Program-made: the position numbers and the translations under genes | Shown: piece after piece, positions 1-11,503 of the stretch | How the letters are laid out: every line of letters starts with the position of its first letter | Position numbering within the stretch: the first letter of the stretch is position 1 | The notes under the pieces: generated by a model | The model's input: the letters and a program-made list of their open reading frames with translations, nothing else | What the model was told of the DNA's origin: nothing | The model's database searches: none | NCBI GenBank assembly: GCA_025531455.1 | Contig: JAMYHL010000080.1 | Location: 107,900 to 171,899 of the forward strand | Length of the DNA: 64,000 nucleotides | Source: Apiotrichum sp. Y4204 | Lineage: Eukaryota; Basidiomycota; Tremellomycetes; Trichosporonales; Trichosporonaceae | Reading direction: 5' to 3'

Positions 1-1671
1 AACCCAAAGGTGTTGTTGACTTTATAAAGTCGAGGTGTGCATTAAGAGGTGTCCGCTTGTTTCTTCTGACTTCGCATCATCAGAGGCGCACGTTGCACGG
101 CTCCCAGTCTCAGCTTCCCAGTTGGGTCTCTGCCGCGGAGAGAGAGAGAGAGGGTGCGTGAGGGCTGTGTGCTGTGCAAACAATCCACACAGATAAGGCG
201 AGCCCCATGCCCAGCTATCGCCGGATGCATTGGATCGAAGTCACAGCAGTGAATGCGCGGGCCGCAAGTGAGTGGGCGAGAACGGACAAGAGGGTCAACG
301 GGGCTTGAAGTCGTCGAGTCGAGCGTCACTTGTCGCTCGTTGCTCATCGTGAACCGCCTTCGGATGATCCGGGAATCGGGGAATCGAGAAGTGCACGAGC
401 ACATCCACAACCTTCTTGTGGCGCAGCTGTCGCCATCCAAAGTGGGCCTCTGCGCCTCTGCGCCTCTGGCCTTTTGCGCCTCGCCTCGCCTTTGCAGTGC
501 TGGGGATTCCTGTGTGATCCTGTGTGACCTGTGTCGCACATGACAAACGTCATTCCACGGATTCTTACTTCGGGATATCAGGCCTCTGGATATCACAAGT
601 GATATCACATGCAGTGCGGTACATCCTGGGATCCTGGGTACTTTGGGGGGTGCAAACGGATTGTTCCCATGATCCCATGGCCCATGGATTTACCAGTACT
701 CTGTACTCTGTGCAATGCACCGACCGCAAATGTATGTCTCCCCTTGATCGCATTCCGTCTGGCCCGCTGATAGGGCTGATACACATATACATTGATCTGA
801 ACTGCCTCGGGCTATGCTGGCTACGTATGTGGTATGTTGCATGTGGTATCCTCGGCACTGGCGTGCTCTGCATTCCGAGCGTCGACATCACGGGACCATG
901 TCTTGCTCGACGACTCTATCTGGACCGCCAAGGAGATCGACGAGCCGCACCAGTGGAACCTTTACTATAACACGTAAAATCAATCGATCTTCAGTCCGCC
1001 GAGCACATGCAGGAGCCGTTGGCGTCGGAATCTTGCAGTGAAGACTCTCGTTATGCTGGCTCCGAAATCTGCCCTCTCCACATAGGTATGTACGCACTTT
1101 ATTCCCTTGTCGACGTGTTTGCAACGTCTGAAAGGGGTACTTGCGACTGCCGTACTCTGGCGATCCCGGATCCGTAGCGCCGTAGCCCTGTGCGCACCGC
1201 CAAGATCACAAAGAGTACAGTACACAGCCACGGGCTCACTCAGCGGCTCCCATGATCCCATGCCCGTCGACTGCTACATAGACCATTCTGCTTGCTCCGC
1301 ATTCAGCTCAGACTATCAATCTACTGGTGCGATCTCCATCGAGTATCTCGGATCTCGAAGCTGCACAGTCACCTATCACCTATCATTGACAGTACGAACA
1401 ACTGGCGTAAAAGGAGTTTGTTCGGGCTGTGTGAGCATGGGAGACGACAGGAGAGGAGATCGGGGATGGCAATCCCGAGTGGGGCCCCACAACCGCCCTT
1501 TGGCGTTCGGTTAACTCCGGCTACTGCAGTACTACAGTCCTCGATCTCGAAAACTCCACCCTACTCTTCAGGTACACGTCCACAAAAGTCGGCCCACATC
1601 CTGAGTTCAGTCTTCTTATGGCCTTCGCCCTCGGAGACTAACAGCTCTTCACTCGACATTCCCCCCCCACG
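1..1671. other. Intergenic, no supported gene
   Basis: No reading frame here has recognisable domains or a convincing set of linked exons. A short (GA)n run lies near 139-151. The last 150 bases are pyrimidine-rich and form the likely promoter and 5' leader of the thioesterase gene that follows. Confidence 0.5.
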
Positions 1672-2407
1672 ATGCCTGCCATGATCCCGTTTGACGACGA
1701 GTCTGCCCAGATGAGCAAGACCTTCCTGGGCCGCGCTGCCTGGGGTCACGCCCTGGCAGAGGCGACGAAGCCGGCAGAGATGGAGCCCGTGCCGCCCGTC
1801 AACGCCAAAGGGGGCCGCACGATTCCGGCTGGCGGCTGGACAACGACATATGAGATTATGTGCACCGAAGGTTGGTGAGGCCGCGCCAGTAGGGGAGGCT
1901 TACTGACCGGTTTAGAGATGTGCAACCCTTTGGGCAACCTGCACGGCGGTGCCGCGGCGACTATCGTTGACTCGTAGGTCTAAATGATTTGTGGCGATGT
2001 CTGACGGGAAGGATCACATCAGCATCTCTTGCGCTCCTCGCGACGGAGACGTTCTGGGGTATCCCCATGCTGACCGGCGTTACCATCAGCCTCGACATGC
2101 AGTATTACAACGCAGCTCCAGTGTGGGTACTGTGGAGATGGGTGTTGCGGTTTGGCTGATGTTTGCAGAGGAACGAAGATGAAGCTGATCGTCACGGTCG
2201 AGCACATGAGCATGTCGCTCTGCAATGTCCGCGGAGACGTGAGTACACTGATACCGGCGGATGAGCAACCCACTTCTGCTTGACGACGCACACCTTAGCT
2301 ATCAGTTAGACTAACTCCAGCTCGTTGACTGGGAGACAGGCAAGCGCTTCGCGAGCGGCACCCACATCAAGACCTGGCGACAACTCGCGCGCCCGTCCAA
2401 GCTCTGA
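1672..2407 (+). CDS. PaaI/THEM-like hotdog-fold acyl-CoA thioesterase
   Basis: Five exons are inferred: 1672-1870, then breaks at about 1871-1915 (45 nt), 1976-2013 (38 nt), a third in the 2130-2170 region and a fourth near 2239-2321, ending at TGA 2405-2407. The joined product is about 170 residues. It carries the family signature NPLGNLHGGAAATIVD, where the HGG loop and following Asp belong to the hotdog catalytic site. It continues with GIPMLTGVTISLDMQYY, EHMSMSLCNVRGD and a closing beta strand DWETGKRFASGTH. PaaI/THEM2-type enzymes hydrolyse acyl-CoA thioesters; substrate cannot be told from sequence. Reading frame is kept across all four proposed introns. Splice positions are inferred; the family call is secure. 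Confidence 0.82.
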
Positions 2408-2979
2408 ATACGGAGCTGGAACTGACTTGACTGATGCTCTTTGATTAGAATGTACACGCCGTCACGTGAGACATAGGACGTTCATGATATAAACCTGGCA
2501 GTTTGACAGTGGAGGCTTTATCCGAGTTGTGGTGACCATGCGGCCAGAGTAGCCGGAACACAGGCGGCGAGCAGTTGATTGCCGCAGTCGTAGGGGACGG
2601 TGTACGCGTACAGTGTGTTGCCGGAGCTGTGGATTAGACTGCACGTGCAAACAAACTGCGGGCGAGGCGCGAGGGATGTGTGAGAAGCGGAGATTCGTGC
2701 CTAAAACTGTCGACAATGGTTCTCGGCCGCCAGCCCAACTGTCCACGCCTGTCTTCACATGACGACACACATCCATTACGACATTACCGAGCGAACCCCA
2801 CCGTCTCATGTCCAGCTATAACGACCGTCTTTCTCGTCAACACGCACTCATCTCTCTGTTACTTGACACATTGGTGGATCCCACAACACATTTTGAACCT
2901 ACCCACAAGGCCCATCTTTCCTGTGCGTCTGGCTTGCAGCTTCAATCTGACGCCAGCTGCATACCCATCATCACTCATC
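2408..2979. other. Intergenic and probable promoter of the FAD enzyme
   Basis: The frame of the downstream FAD enzyme stays open upstream to about 2680, but that stretch encodes nothing resembling the family. The ATG at 2980 sits directly before the dinucleotide-binding strand, so I treat 2680-2979 as 5' leader. Confidence 0.5.
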
Positions 2980-4233
2980 ATGTCGGAGCCGGAGGTCATC
3001 ATCGTTGGGTCGGGCATTGCTGGTGCAACACTTGCATCGCTGCTGGCCCCATCGTGCCGTGTACTGCTGCTTGACCGTGACGTCCGCGGCCTCCCAGGAT
3101 CTACGGGACACGCGCCCGGCCTGGTTGGGAAGCTGGCTCCACCAGTTCCCAGCGCCGAGGGGCTGACCGAGCTCGCCAGGCGGAGCATTGCGTACTACCA
3201 GACTATTCCCGGCGGTTTTGATGTCGTGGGCGGCCTGGAGGTCACCACGGACCCCGACGACATGGTCAAGTTTGAGCAGCGGGCCAAATATGCGACGTCT
3301 CAAGGGATCAAAGCGCGCGTCGTGTCTTCAGCTGAAGCCCTGGCGCTAGCGCCCGAGCTTCTCGGCAAGATCGCGGGTGGCATCTACTTTCCCGACGATG
3401 GCACAGCCAACGCCCGTATCCTCGCCGAGCACGGTCACGACACCGCGCAGGCAGCTCGCGCCGAACTGCGTGATGCCGACGTCTTGTCAATCAAGCCCAC
3501 CGATGACGGATACACGGTATCGCTCGACAGTGGCGAGACTCTCGCTGCACCCCATGTCGTGGTGTGCACTGGCATCTGGGCCGGTCAATTGACTCCCTCG
3601 CTCGCGAGCACGGCTGTCAGTGCAACGCACCCTTACGCCTTCTCTTCTCCTCATCCGCAACGGAGCAGCAAGTCGCCATGGATCCGGTGGCCGTTCAACC
3701 ACGTCTACGCCCGCGACCATGGCGACCGGGACGGACTCGGCACCTACGCCCACGACCCCGTCCACGTTCGGCCGGAGACCTACAGCACAATGCGATCCAG
3801 CTTTAGCAAGTGGGACGACCGCTTTTCCAAGGTTGTGGACGACTCGCTGGGCTTCCTCCACCCCAAGACGGCCGAAACATTCGGTGGCCAAGGCCGCACC
3901 GTCTGCACCTCCGGTCACGGCAAGGACATGGACGCTGCCCGCGGCGCGGAGATGCCGTACGCTTATGGCGGCGTGTTCACCGTCACTCCGGACGGCATGC
4001 CGCACTTTGGCAAGCTCGAGACCAGTGGTGAGGGCACACTCTGGGCCGGTGTCGGCGCGTGGGTGACGCAGGCGGGTGGCGCGGCGCAGGTCCTCGCGGA
4101 CATGATCCTCGACGCTATGGAAAAGAAGGAGGCGCCGGTCGAGGACAAGTGGCTCCGGACGGCGCTTGACCCGAGGCGCTTTGAGGGTCAGGATGCCGTT
4201 GAGCTGGAGGCCGCAGCACTGGCGTCGATGTGA
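2980..4233 (+). CDS. FAD-dependent DAO-family oxidoreductase, dimethylglycine-oxidase-like
   Basis: Intronless, 417 residues. The N-terminus (residues 4-35) is a Rossmann beta-alpha-beta FAD site with VGSGIAGATLASLL and an acidic end VLLLDRD. It is followed by GLPGSTGHAPGLVGKL, which matches the STxHAPG segment of dimethylglycine oxidase and sarcosine/dimethylglycine dehydrogenases, where the His is the usual covalent FAD ligand. Later come GGIYFPDDGTANA and, near residue 340, GGVFTVTPDGMPHFGK, the second FAD-contacting motif of DAO enzymes. The expected reaction is oxidative demethylation or deamination of an N-methyl amine or amino acid. Unlike full-length bacterial DMGO (about 830 residues), there is no C-terminal GcvT/folate-binding half. 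The start is chosen because the fold begins there. Substrate is an inference. Confidence 0.85.
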   Translation: MSEPEVIIVGSGIAGATLASLLAPSCRVLLLDRDVRGLPGSTGHAPGLVGKLAPPVPSAEGLTELARRSIAYYQTIPGGFDVVGGLEVTTDPDDMVKFEQRAKYATSQGIKARVVSSAEALALAPELLGKIAGGIYFPDDGTANARILAEHGHDTAQAARAELRDADVLSIKPTDDGYTVSLDSGETLAAPHVVVCTGIWAGQLTPSLASTAVSATHPYAFSSPHPQRSSKSPWIRWPFNHVYARDHGDRDGLGTYAHDPVHVRPETYSTMRSSFSKWDDRFSKVVDDSLGFLHPKTAETFGGQGRTVCTSGHGKDMDAARGAEMPYAYGGVFTVTPDGMPHFGKLETSGEGTLWAGVGAWVTQAGGAAQVLADMILDAMEKKEAPVEDKWLRTALDPRRFEGQDAVELEAAALASM

Positions 4234-4540
4234 GCGCTACCGCATTGCACCAGGTATGAGGATGGTTACCTGCAGAACTGCGAATGAAGCATATAGGAAG
4301 TCACTCCCAAGCAGCTGGAGCTTGGATTACTGAAACGCCCCAGGTAATGTCGATGACTGCTAACCCTCACTCAAGCTGACAGAGTCACTGCATGGCTCGC
4401 AGACCGGAGGGATGGGTTTCATCAGTTCTACAGAGACCCAGACCCAGACAACCTAGAATCGCCGTGTCCTCTACTTCGGCATCCATTTTCTTACATTACT
4501 TTACTACGTTCGTGTATCATTGTATGAGCGGCCTATTCTG
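4234..4540. other. Convergent intergenic gap
   Basis: Lies between the 3' ends of the FAD enzyme (plus) and the membrane-protein gene (minus). No gene is seen. Confidence 0.5.
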
Positions 4541-5640
4541 CTATCTCCACTTGGCAGTGCTATCAAATCTCTCAATATTCTGGCTGGCGGATGTCGGGGC
4601 GCGTCGAAGCAGGACGTCGCGAACGCTAACGATACGAGGAGGAGTTGGGAAGAAGGCTTTGCGAGTCTTGAAGTACATGACGCCAAGGATGATAAGATCG
4701 ATCAGCGACTCAATGTTAGTGGCCTATCTTCGGAAAAACGTACGAGAATAATCCAAACCCAAGGACAAACGAGAGCCCCAAATCTTGCACTTGATGGTCA
4801 GCTCCACCGACTGATTGTGTGCGCTAAACTTACTCCACCCCTTGGGCTGCGTTATCAGGATCCCATTCGAGAACCGATACGAAACCAAGCAAGGCAGCGG
4901 TCCATCCAAAAAAGAAAATCGACGTGAGGCCCCACAGTTGAGCCCCAGTTTTGACAAGGAATGAGCCTGGTCGACAGAGCAACAAAATGAGGCTTCGGGA
5001 GTCAGTGTTGGAGACATGCCGGTTCAATCACCTGGACGCCGCTAGCAGGAAACTTAAAGCGCCGGTTACACAACAGCCAACGATGTACCTATCGTAGTCT
5101 GCGATCAGCAAGGTATGACAACAGAGCATTACAGCTCAATGCTTACGATGGTGCAGCATGACTGCTGTGCACGCCACTTCACCTGCGCAGCAGACTGTCA
5201 CAAGAGCGAAAATGAAGATGTAAACTGAAAGGATAATGCTAGCCATCGTGGGGAAGAGTGTTTGGTGCTGCAATTCTTTGGCAGGCAAGTAGTCTTTTAA
5301 GCAAAATCCAGGTAATGCTGACCCATGGATTCGCCCGGAACACTACTGTGTGAGTGGTCCACTGCCTCTACGCTCATTGTACTTGGGCTGTGAATATGAC
5401 GTGCGAGATACTAACGTTCAGCACTGAAGCGTCAGCTGTCACTACACTATGAAGCAGTAAACATGGCAGCGGACCTCTGTCGTCAAAGCCCTCGTTGTCA
5501 AGGTGACAAACTACAACAGACTCAAAAGCGTCTCAGCCCTCATGTTGGCAAGGAAACCGCCATCCAGGTGCACCAGCACAAGTCTGACGAGATACCCCGA
5601 CCCGACAAACGCAGCTAGCAGAGCTTATCGCCCGGGCAAC
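4541..5640 (-). CDS. Polytopic membrane protein, intron-rich, family unknown (A)
   Basis: Not visible as one ORF; assembled from short exons on the minus strand, ending at TAG 4541-4543. Frame-compatible introns include 4709-4743 (35 nt, strong GTACGT donor, CTAAC branch), one with a GTAAGT donor near 4850, a 39-nt intron near 5000-5030, one near 5100-5150, and further ones near 5330-5400 and 5500-5560. Joined exons give hydrophobic helices: SIILSVYIFIFALVTVCC, VGCCVTGALSFLLAAS, LWGLTSIFFFGWTAALLGF and LVCPWVWIILSLIDLIILGV. They end in a basic cytoplasmic-type tail with FFPTPPRIVSVRD. At least five to six membrane spans are likely. Upstream exons around 5560-5630 (LVRLVLVHLD) can join in frame, so the ATG at 5246 is probably internal and the true start is unresolved. 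No family was recognised; a GPCR-like receptor or a fungal integral membrane family is possible. Confidence 0.55.
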
Positions 5641-6958
5641 TGGCAGCTGATCCAGATAATGACGATGACGAGAGCGCGGTGTCTGGGGTCGTGAGATCAA
5701 TTAATCAGTTCCAGAGTTTCAGACCGGACTAATCTATACTTTCACCTTCCAGAAAACGTCATTAACATCAGGAACGGTTCCAGTTTGACGTATCATTCAA
5801 CTGCGGTTCCTTTTGGGTTGCTACTGTATGCGATGTGCTGGTGCCTGTCGCCCCTGTCCCGAAGAGTGCTGGGTGTGTCGGCTATCTGATTCTAGACGCT
5901 GCTTTGAGTCGCGACGAATCCAGCTAGAAAGGTCTCGGGTCATCTAGTCTGAGCTAATCTCGAGGTTACACCAACACGAAACCACATTTGGGGCCGGACA
6001 TGACGTCAAGCTCGGTGGAATCTTCCTTCGTTGGCTTCCCTCAAACCTGGCAGACATGTTGAAAATTCGGGACTTTTCCATCAAAGGATGTTCGATCTCT
6101 CTGTCTTGCTTACATGACATGGGTTTAATTTCCAAGAGGACAGCGTTACGCGGAGGACTGAAAGTAAAGCAAGTATCTATTCGGCGTTCTGGGTTACGTG
6201 GACAACATGTACCTCAAGGCAATCCACATGTTCTTCTGACAACCAAGTCAGTTGGGGGCGTCTGGTGTGTGATTCGGAAGTGAGCATGATTGCCACTGGA
6301 ATGACACGGAACAGCGAAGAAGGAAGATTTCAGTAGGTCTGGATCGTGGGGCATGAATGTCACCAAATTCCACCGGCTCGACCCTACACAACCAACATCA
6401 GAACGAAGCAGAGGACTTGAGCTGCAGAGTTGACGGCTGAACGCTTCTTAAAGAACCTCACTACGAGTCGTCTACAGGGATTGAGGGGGACCTGTCCCGA
6501 GAGGAACACGAACCTGGTGTCAACAGTCTATAGCAATGCTACGCGAAGCTGTTCTCAAGACGACGACAGCTTGAGTCTTCTGACATGTTTGGTTACTGAA
6601 GGCCACGCTCTGGGAATCTCCAAGAAGTGGAGCTCGGCATCGAGATGTGCGGGTTGCGGAGAAAGAAAAAGGTATGAAGGGTGGGCCCCACCTCGCGACC
6701 GGGCCATCGCAGCCATCGCGACAAGTGAGTCCTCTTTGTACCGCGGTCGTCCACCTAGAGGGTCATGGACTCGGAACAGATCACGATATATAACAGGTAA
6801 ATAGTGACCTGAATCACTTCCCCACATCAGTTTTTTTTCTCAACTCTCTGCTCCTCTTGAGTTCCAACGTAAACCTCAAGAAGTGATCTTACTGCCTTAT
6901 TCAGTGCGTTAAGCGTTAAGTGTGACAAGAATTAATTCCTAACATTGAAGACACAGTA
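5641..6958. other. Mostly intergenic; no confident gene
   Basis: The 5' exon(s) of membrane protein A may lie in the first 150 bases. A frame open from about 5948 to 6283 (plus) has an internal ATG at 6056 but no recognisable domain. A TATA-like TATATAA at about 6785 fits transcription of the following plus-strand gene, with a leader of roughly 140 nt. Confidence 0.4.
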
Positions 6959-7835
6959 ATGTTCATCAAACCCGTCACTATTGCAGCTCTCCTTCCTGTC
7001 GGCGGGAGGAGCGGCATTTCCTTCGGCAGCCAAGGATAAATCCCACCTTGACGGTCCCCACTTCAATTCCAAGGTTGCGCGAGACGACCCCAAGCCTGAC
7101 ATCTTCGGTATTCAGCGCTTCGCCAACGGCTCAATTCACTGTCAAGATCCCGCTTCCGTCCCCGAGTTCCCCGTGCTTGATTTGGCCATCGTCGAACAGC
7201 TCATTGCGCAACATTCCGGAAGCAACACATCTGACATCGATTTTTCTCCCGCTCTCCGCAACTCGACAGATAATGGCGTACTCCCCATCTACGCCAATGA
7301 CGATGGTGACGACGAACTTGACAAGGCGAAGGAGCTTGCCGAAGCCGGAATCTCGTTTGTCGGAGGGACCGCTGGGGCGACCGCAGCCGCACTTCCTTCC
7401 ACGGCTCTGGGCACTGCCATCTCATCCGGCCTAGGACTCGCAGGTGCGGTCTTGGGTGCCGTCGGTGGTTTTATCTCCTTGATCATCAACATTGCCAAGG
7501 AGCTTAAGAAGAAGGATCACACCTTCCGGGGAAAATTTATTAAGAAGTCACTGGAGGTGCTCCAAGACAAGTACGAGGACCACAACGTCTTTATCTATCA
7601 CCAGTTCCAGGACGACTTCAAATGGTACCTTGATGACGAGAGCACCATGATCACCACTCAGGCCGCCCTCAAGCGCAAGGACGTTGCCGATACCACCGAA
7701 TACTTCAACATCGTAGTTTTCAGGGGAGGTGGCTGGCTCCAAAACAGCGGTGACCACGGTTGGCAGAACTGGGGTTACGCCGGCTCCTACGAGGAGACTG
7801 AGGAGGACTGGGGCCGACATGTCGACTTCTTCTAA
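6959..7835 (+). CDS. Protein of unknown function with Gly/Ala-rich hydrophobic core; start ambiguous
   Basis: A long open frame runs 6981-7835 (about 284 codons) but begins with TTG, not ATG. The first ATG after the TATA box, at 6959, opens a signal-peptide-like MFIKPVTIAALL in a frame offset by one from the main ORF. If the two were joined the protein would have a normal secretory leader, so an unrecognised splice, a sequencing error or a real frameshift is possible. The body has an acidic linker, then FVGGTAGATAAALP and GLAGAVLGAVGGFISLIINI (about residues 125-170), a strongly hydrophobic glycine-rich hairpin followed by Lys-rich sequence. The C-terminal part contains FRGGGWLQNSGDHGWQNWGY, which recalls small secreted fungal proteins ending in a repeated Gly-Asp-Gly/Asn-Trp pattern. 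I do not recognise the family; a membrane-active secreted protein is only a guess. Confidence 0.6.
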
Positions 7836-8770
7836 GCAGTTCAAGAAGCGTGATTTTGCAGCCTCAAAGACCGATTCAGACACCGACCTGCAAAAAGAAC
7901 AAGAGAAAGTAAGAAATACAGTAAAAATAACACCCCGCAACCACCAACGGATCCCATTGCGAAACAGCCCCGAGAAGCCGATCAAAAACACAAACGCATT
8001 ATGATTGTAAGTACCTCAAGTATGGATACCTAACTAACAACTTCAAAGACACAAAATCCGATTAAGAAGAAGGAAGACAAAAGACGACAAAATCACCTCA
8101 CAAGAAAACCCCGAGAAAACCTTCCCGATAAGCGCGCTTTTGACCGACAGATTACACTCTTTTACATTTCATCCGCCCTTCGTCGTATCTGAGATTTACA
8201 AACCCCCTCAACTCTCCTCTTATGTATTGCTGTTTAGCTTAGAAAGGCAATGCGGTGAACATGTCGAATTAATCTCGAGGCAGTCCTTGCATTGTCTTCA
8301 TTCGTTGAAGGTGGAAGACAGAAAGGTGGTACCTCTCGACATTTGCCGACAGTTGACCAGGTCGTGCATGATACAGCAGCGCACACAACAGAAACCTTGT
8401 CCCTCGATCACTTGGAGAACCCTGATGCAGAAGGCTTCGACTTCAGCACCGTTGCGGTCAGAGTATTGCCTTACGGACTCAACGGATCATCGGGCTTAGA
8501 GGATTTAGCTGACAAATCGTCAGTGAACTCTTTGCTGGGCCATTACAACAAACCTTCCTGAGATGGTTGTAATGAATGCCCACTGTAAGCTCGGAATAAC
8601 ATCCGTGCGGTGAGGAAATGCGGACTCCTGTTACCGTTGTCCACCTGTCAACCGCTCTCCATCTCATACCCAAAATCATGCCCACTGCAGCCATTCGCCC
8701 AGAGCATGGAGCAGATCAAAGATTCCCGCTTGACATCATACAGCATGAATGGGTTCGTTGGATGAAGGGT
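7836..8770. other. Convergent intergenic region
   Basis: 3' flank of the unknown protein (A-rich, 7840-8120) and 3' flank of membrane protein B. Frames here lack domains or plausible exon chains. Confidence 0.45.
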
Positions 8771-9719
8771 TTAAATTGGCGAATTATCTGCTTCGAAGCG
8801 GTCCATCAGGTGGACGCGCTGACTGTAGCTGACTCGCCTGTCAACTTCTTCAAAGCTCAGGCGAGACGGCGACGTAAAGGCGCAGGGGCGTCGACCTCGG
8901 TGAACCTGATATGCATCAAGCACTAACAACGCCACAATCTGCAGATTAGATCTCCGTCAGCGGCATCTGCATATACTGACCATACCAAGTTGAACAGTGA
9001 TTAAGGCCAATGTGGCGAACTGCAGGCTAAACTGTCAATCCGCGCGATGCTTCATCCGATGTAGAGCACTCACTCGTCCGCGATCCCATATCGTTTACTC
9101 TTGGACGAGTAGAATATGATTAGTGGCAAAGCTGCCAGGAGTGTGAGGCAGTTAAGGAGAGTCACTTCGTTCGAGATCGAGGCCCATTTTGACTGTGGCC
9201 GCGTTTCGCGTAAAACAAGACTTGTAGTGTAAGTGGCAAAGATATCTTATTGGGAAGCGTACATGGGAATCAAGATTGCGAATGACACCCCAGAGAGGAC
9301 ACAGCGCACAATGTCGTACGTTGCTTGTGCTACGGCCGTCAGAACTCGGAGCATGTAGAGGAGGCCCATTTGTACCTACTGAAATGTGATCGCGCGCCAC
9401 TGCACGCGCAGGCTCCGCCAGCGCATAGAGGTAGCAGAGCTAGTAGAGACTTGTGAAAGAGGACCAGACGACGACCCATGATTCCAGAAACATTGAGCAG
9501 ATTCGAGTTGGACACGAATTGAGAGGTGTGTTGGGTGTACTTGCTGTTGTCGCAACTGTTGACGTATTTGAGCTTGCTCTGACGTGCTGGATGTTGTCGA
9601 ACAGTATTGTACTGTTCACCTGCACCGCACCGTACCCGTGTTACGAAATGCTGTGACCGTGACAGATGCCGCAAGGAACAGGATGTATCCAATCCTCCAC
9701 TCCACCGTACCTGGAGAAT
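8771..9719 (-). CDS. Polytopic membrane protein, intron-rich, family unknown (B)
   Basis: Recovered by joining exons on the minus strand; stop TAA at 8771-8773. Consistent joins give the last four exons: one ending CVLSGVSFAILIPI, one with WASISNEVTLLNCLTLLAAL and PLIIFYSSKSKRYG, a 50-nt exon with QFATLALITVQLGM, and a last exon beginning IVALLVLDAYQVHRGRR and ending in a charged tail with LSFEEVDRR. Donors are GTACGC, GTGAGT and GTCAGT, and each join keeps frame. Upstream coding-like exons include VEWRIGYILFLAASVTVTAF near 9650-9715. At least five membrane spans follow. The layout (last TM, basic loop, about 45-residue tail with an RR pair and a late RF pair) resembles membrane protein A at 4541-5640, so the two may be distant paralogues. 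Start codon unresolved, possibly near 9810. Confidence 0.5.
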
Positions 9720-10088
9720 GTCACGGGACTGTTCTGTTGCAGCACAAAGACGATTTGGCGAAAGTGGTCATTGGCACAAACTCAAGGTGGCCCTTCTTTG
9801 GCAACATCTTGGGACGCAGCCCAGGAACAGTTAATGCACTCGGGCTTTGTGAGGCGGTGTGCAATATCGAGAACGGCGGCGTATGGACGTCGACGGTCAG
9901 AAGTCTGTAGAGCCAACACTCGAGGGCGACGGCACATCATACAGATCTCAATCGAACTCAATGAACTAAGCATGCCACGAATTGCGAGACAGCAGTGGAG
10001 CTCCATGCAATTCAATGGCCACCCAACATCAAACTGATCTCCAAGGTTCGTTGCATCACCTATACACTTGTGCCAGTTCCCGACCTCG

Positions 10089-11503
10089 TTACAACCTTGC
10101 CTCACCCGATGATTCGTCGGCTTGACCTTCGATGTGATCATAAACTATGCGCTCCATCTTGGCCATAACGTCGAAGAATGACTGTGGATTCGCAGGGTCA
10201 AGAATCTGGGTCCCGCAGAAACCCTTCGAGTCAGCTCTGGGCGACCGACACAATTCACTCACAATGATCTCTGTCTGCGGATCGATCCAGAAGCGCGTCT
10301 TGGCGAGGCCCCCCCAGAACCCACTGCCTGCCCGGCGGCCATCGGGGCTGTCCGTGGTTGTGAGTGCCAGACCAAGCGAATGTTTGACCTTGTGACCGTC
10401 TAGCATCGCAGAGTTGATGTAGGCCTGGCTTCGGAGGAAGGCCGCGAGATCCTCGTAGGCGGTGGTCTCGCCGCGCGGCGGCAGTGCATTTGTGAACAGC
10501 AACTTGAAGGACTCGGGCTGGAGTATGAGCATTGCCCGGCACCTTTGCATCCTGTAGACTCACCGAGATAATCCCTCCCTCACGGTCTTTGCAGCCCAGG
10601 AGATGCTGCAGGAATGTCAAGTAGCCCTTTGCAGTTCCGAGAAGGCCACCGCCACCGGAAAGGTCGCCAATGTCCTCGCGCGTGAGGGACATGATGGGGC
10701 GGGGACCGTCGATGGGGACGATCTTGCCATTCGCCTTACCGCACAATCCCATGAGGTGTTTCTTGATGTCATCAGAAGGGTAGAATGTCATTCCAGTCAC
10801 ACCGCAGGGGCCCCAGATGTTCTCCTGGAAGTACTCCTCCAGTGTTTTCCCCGTCAGGCGCCAGACTAGGAAACCAGCCCAATCGATGCCAGTCGAGTAC
10901 AAGTACTTTGTTCCCGGTTCAAAGTGAAGGGGAGTCGTGAATGCCTCGACTGTCGCGTTGGGTGCCAATGGCGACTGAGCCTTGACATACTTTCCCCAGC
11001 GATCCTCGGCGGAAGAGGTGAAGGGATATGCCAACCCCGACGTATGGGTGAGCAGGCGCCTAAGGGTGAGCGGCTCTTTCCGCGGGCGGGTGATGGGCGT
11101 TCCGTCGTCCGCAAAGCCCTCTAGCAACGGCATAGCCACCAACTCTGGACAGTACTTGTCCAGGAGGCTCGGGTCGTCAAAGTCGACGAGTCCCTTCTCG
11201 GCCAACTGAAGGCACGAAACCGCAACCACGAGCTTGGTCATAGAGAACAGCTGGAGTGCTGTTGTGAGCTACATCCCTTGTCCCCTGAGGTGGATGCGGC
11301 CACGTACTGGAGCTCTCATCCACCTGCCCCGCTTCAGGCTGCCCGGCGAGCCTGTCGCCCTTGCACGCAGAATAGATGGGACCCTCAGAATTGTAAACGG
11401 CGAAGAAGAATGCGGGGAGGTTGCCGGCCGCAACGGAGGCCTCCAAGTGCGCATTGAGCGCGGCCTTGCCCTCGGCGGTCAGATTGGGTAGGCTGCGAGT
11501 CAT
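10089..11503 (-). CDS. Beta-lactamase-related serine hydrolase / esterase (1)
   Basis: Four exons on the minus strand, ATG at 11503, stop at 10089. Introns: about 11238-11290 (donor GTACGT), about 10515-10560 (donor GTGAGT) and about 10220-10258 (39 nt, donor GTGAGT). The product is about 420 residues of the beta-lactamase/class C/EstB fold (Pfam Beta-lactamase). Ser-x-x-Lys is in FSMTKL just after the first intron, and the Tyr-x-Ser/Asn-like motif is YSTGIDWAG. Also present are LTLRRLLTHTSGL, typical of this family, and a C-terminal GRRAGSGFWGGLAKTRFWID that precedes the last strand. Such fungal proteins are esterases, transesterases or amidases rather than antibiotic hydrolases. No signal peptide is evident, so a cytosolic enzyme is likely. 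A paralogue lies at 36273-37605 with the first intron at the same place and phase. Confidence 0.88.
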
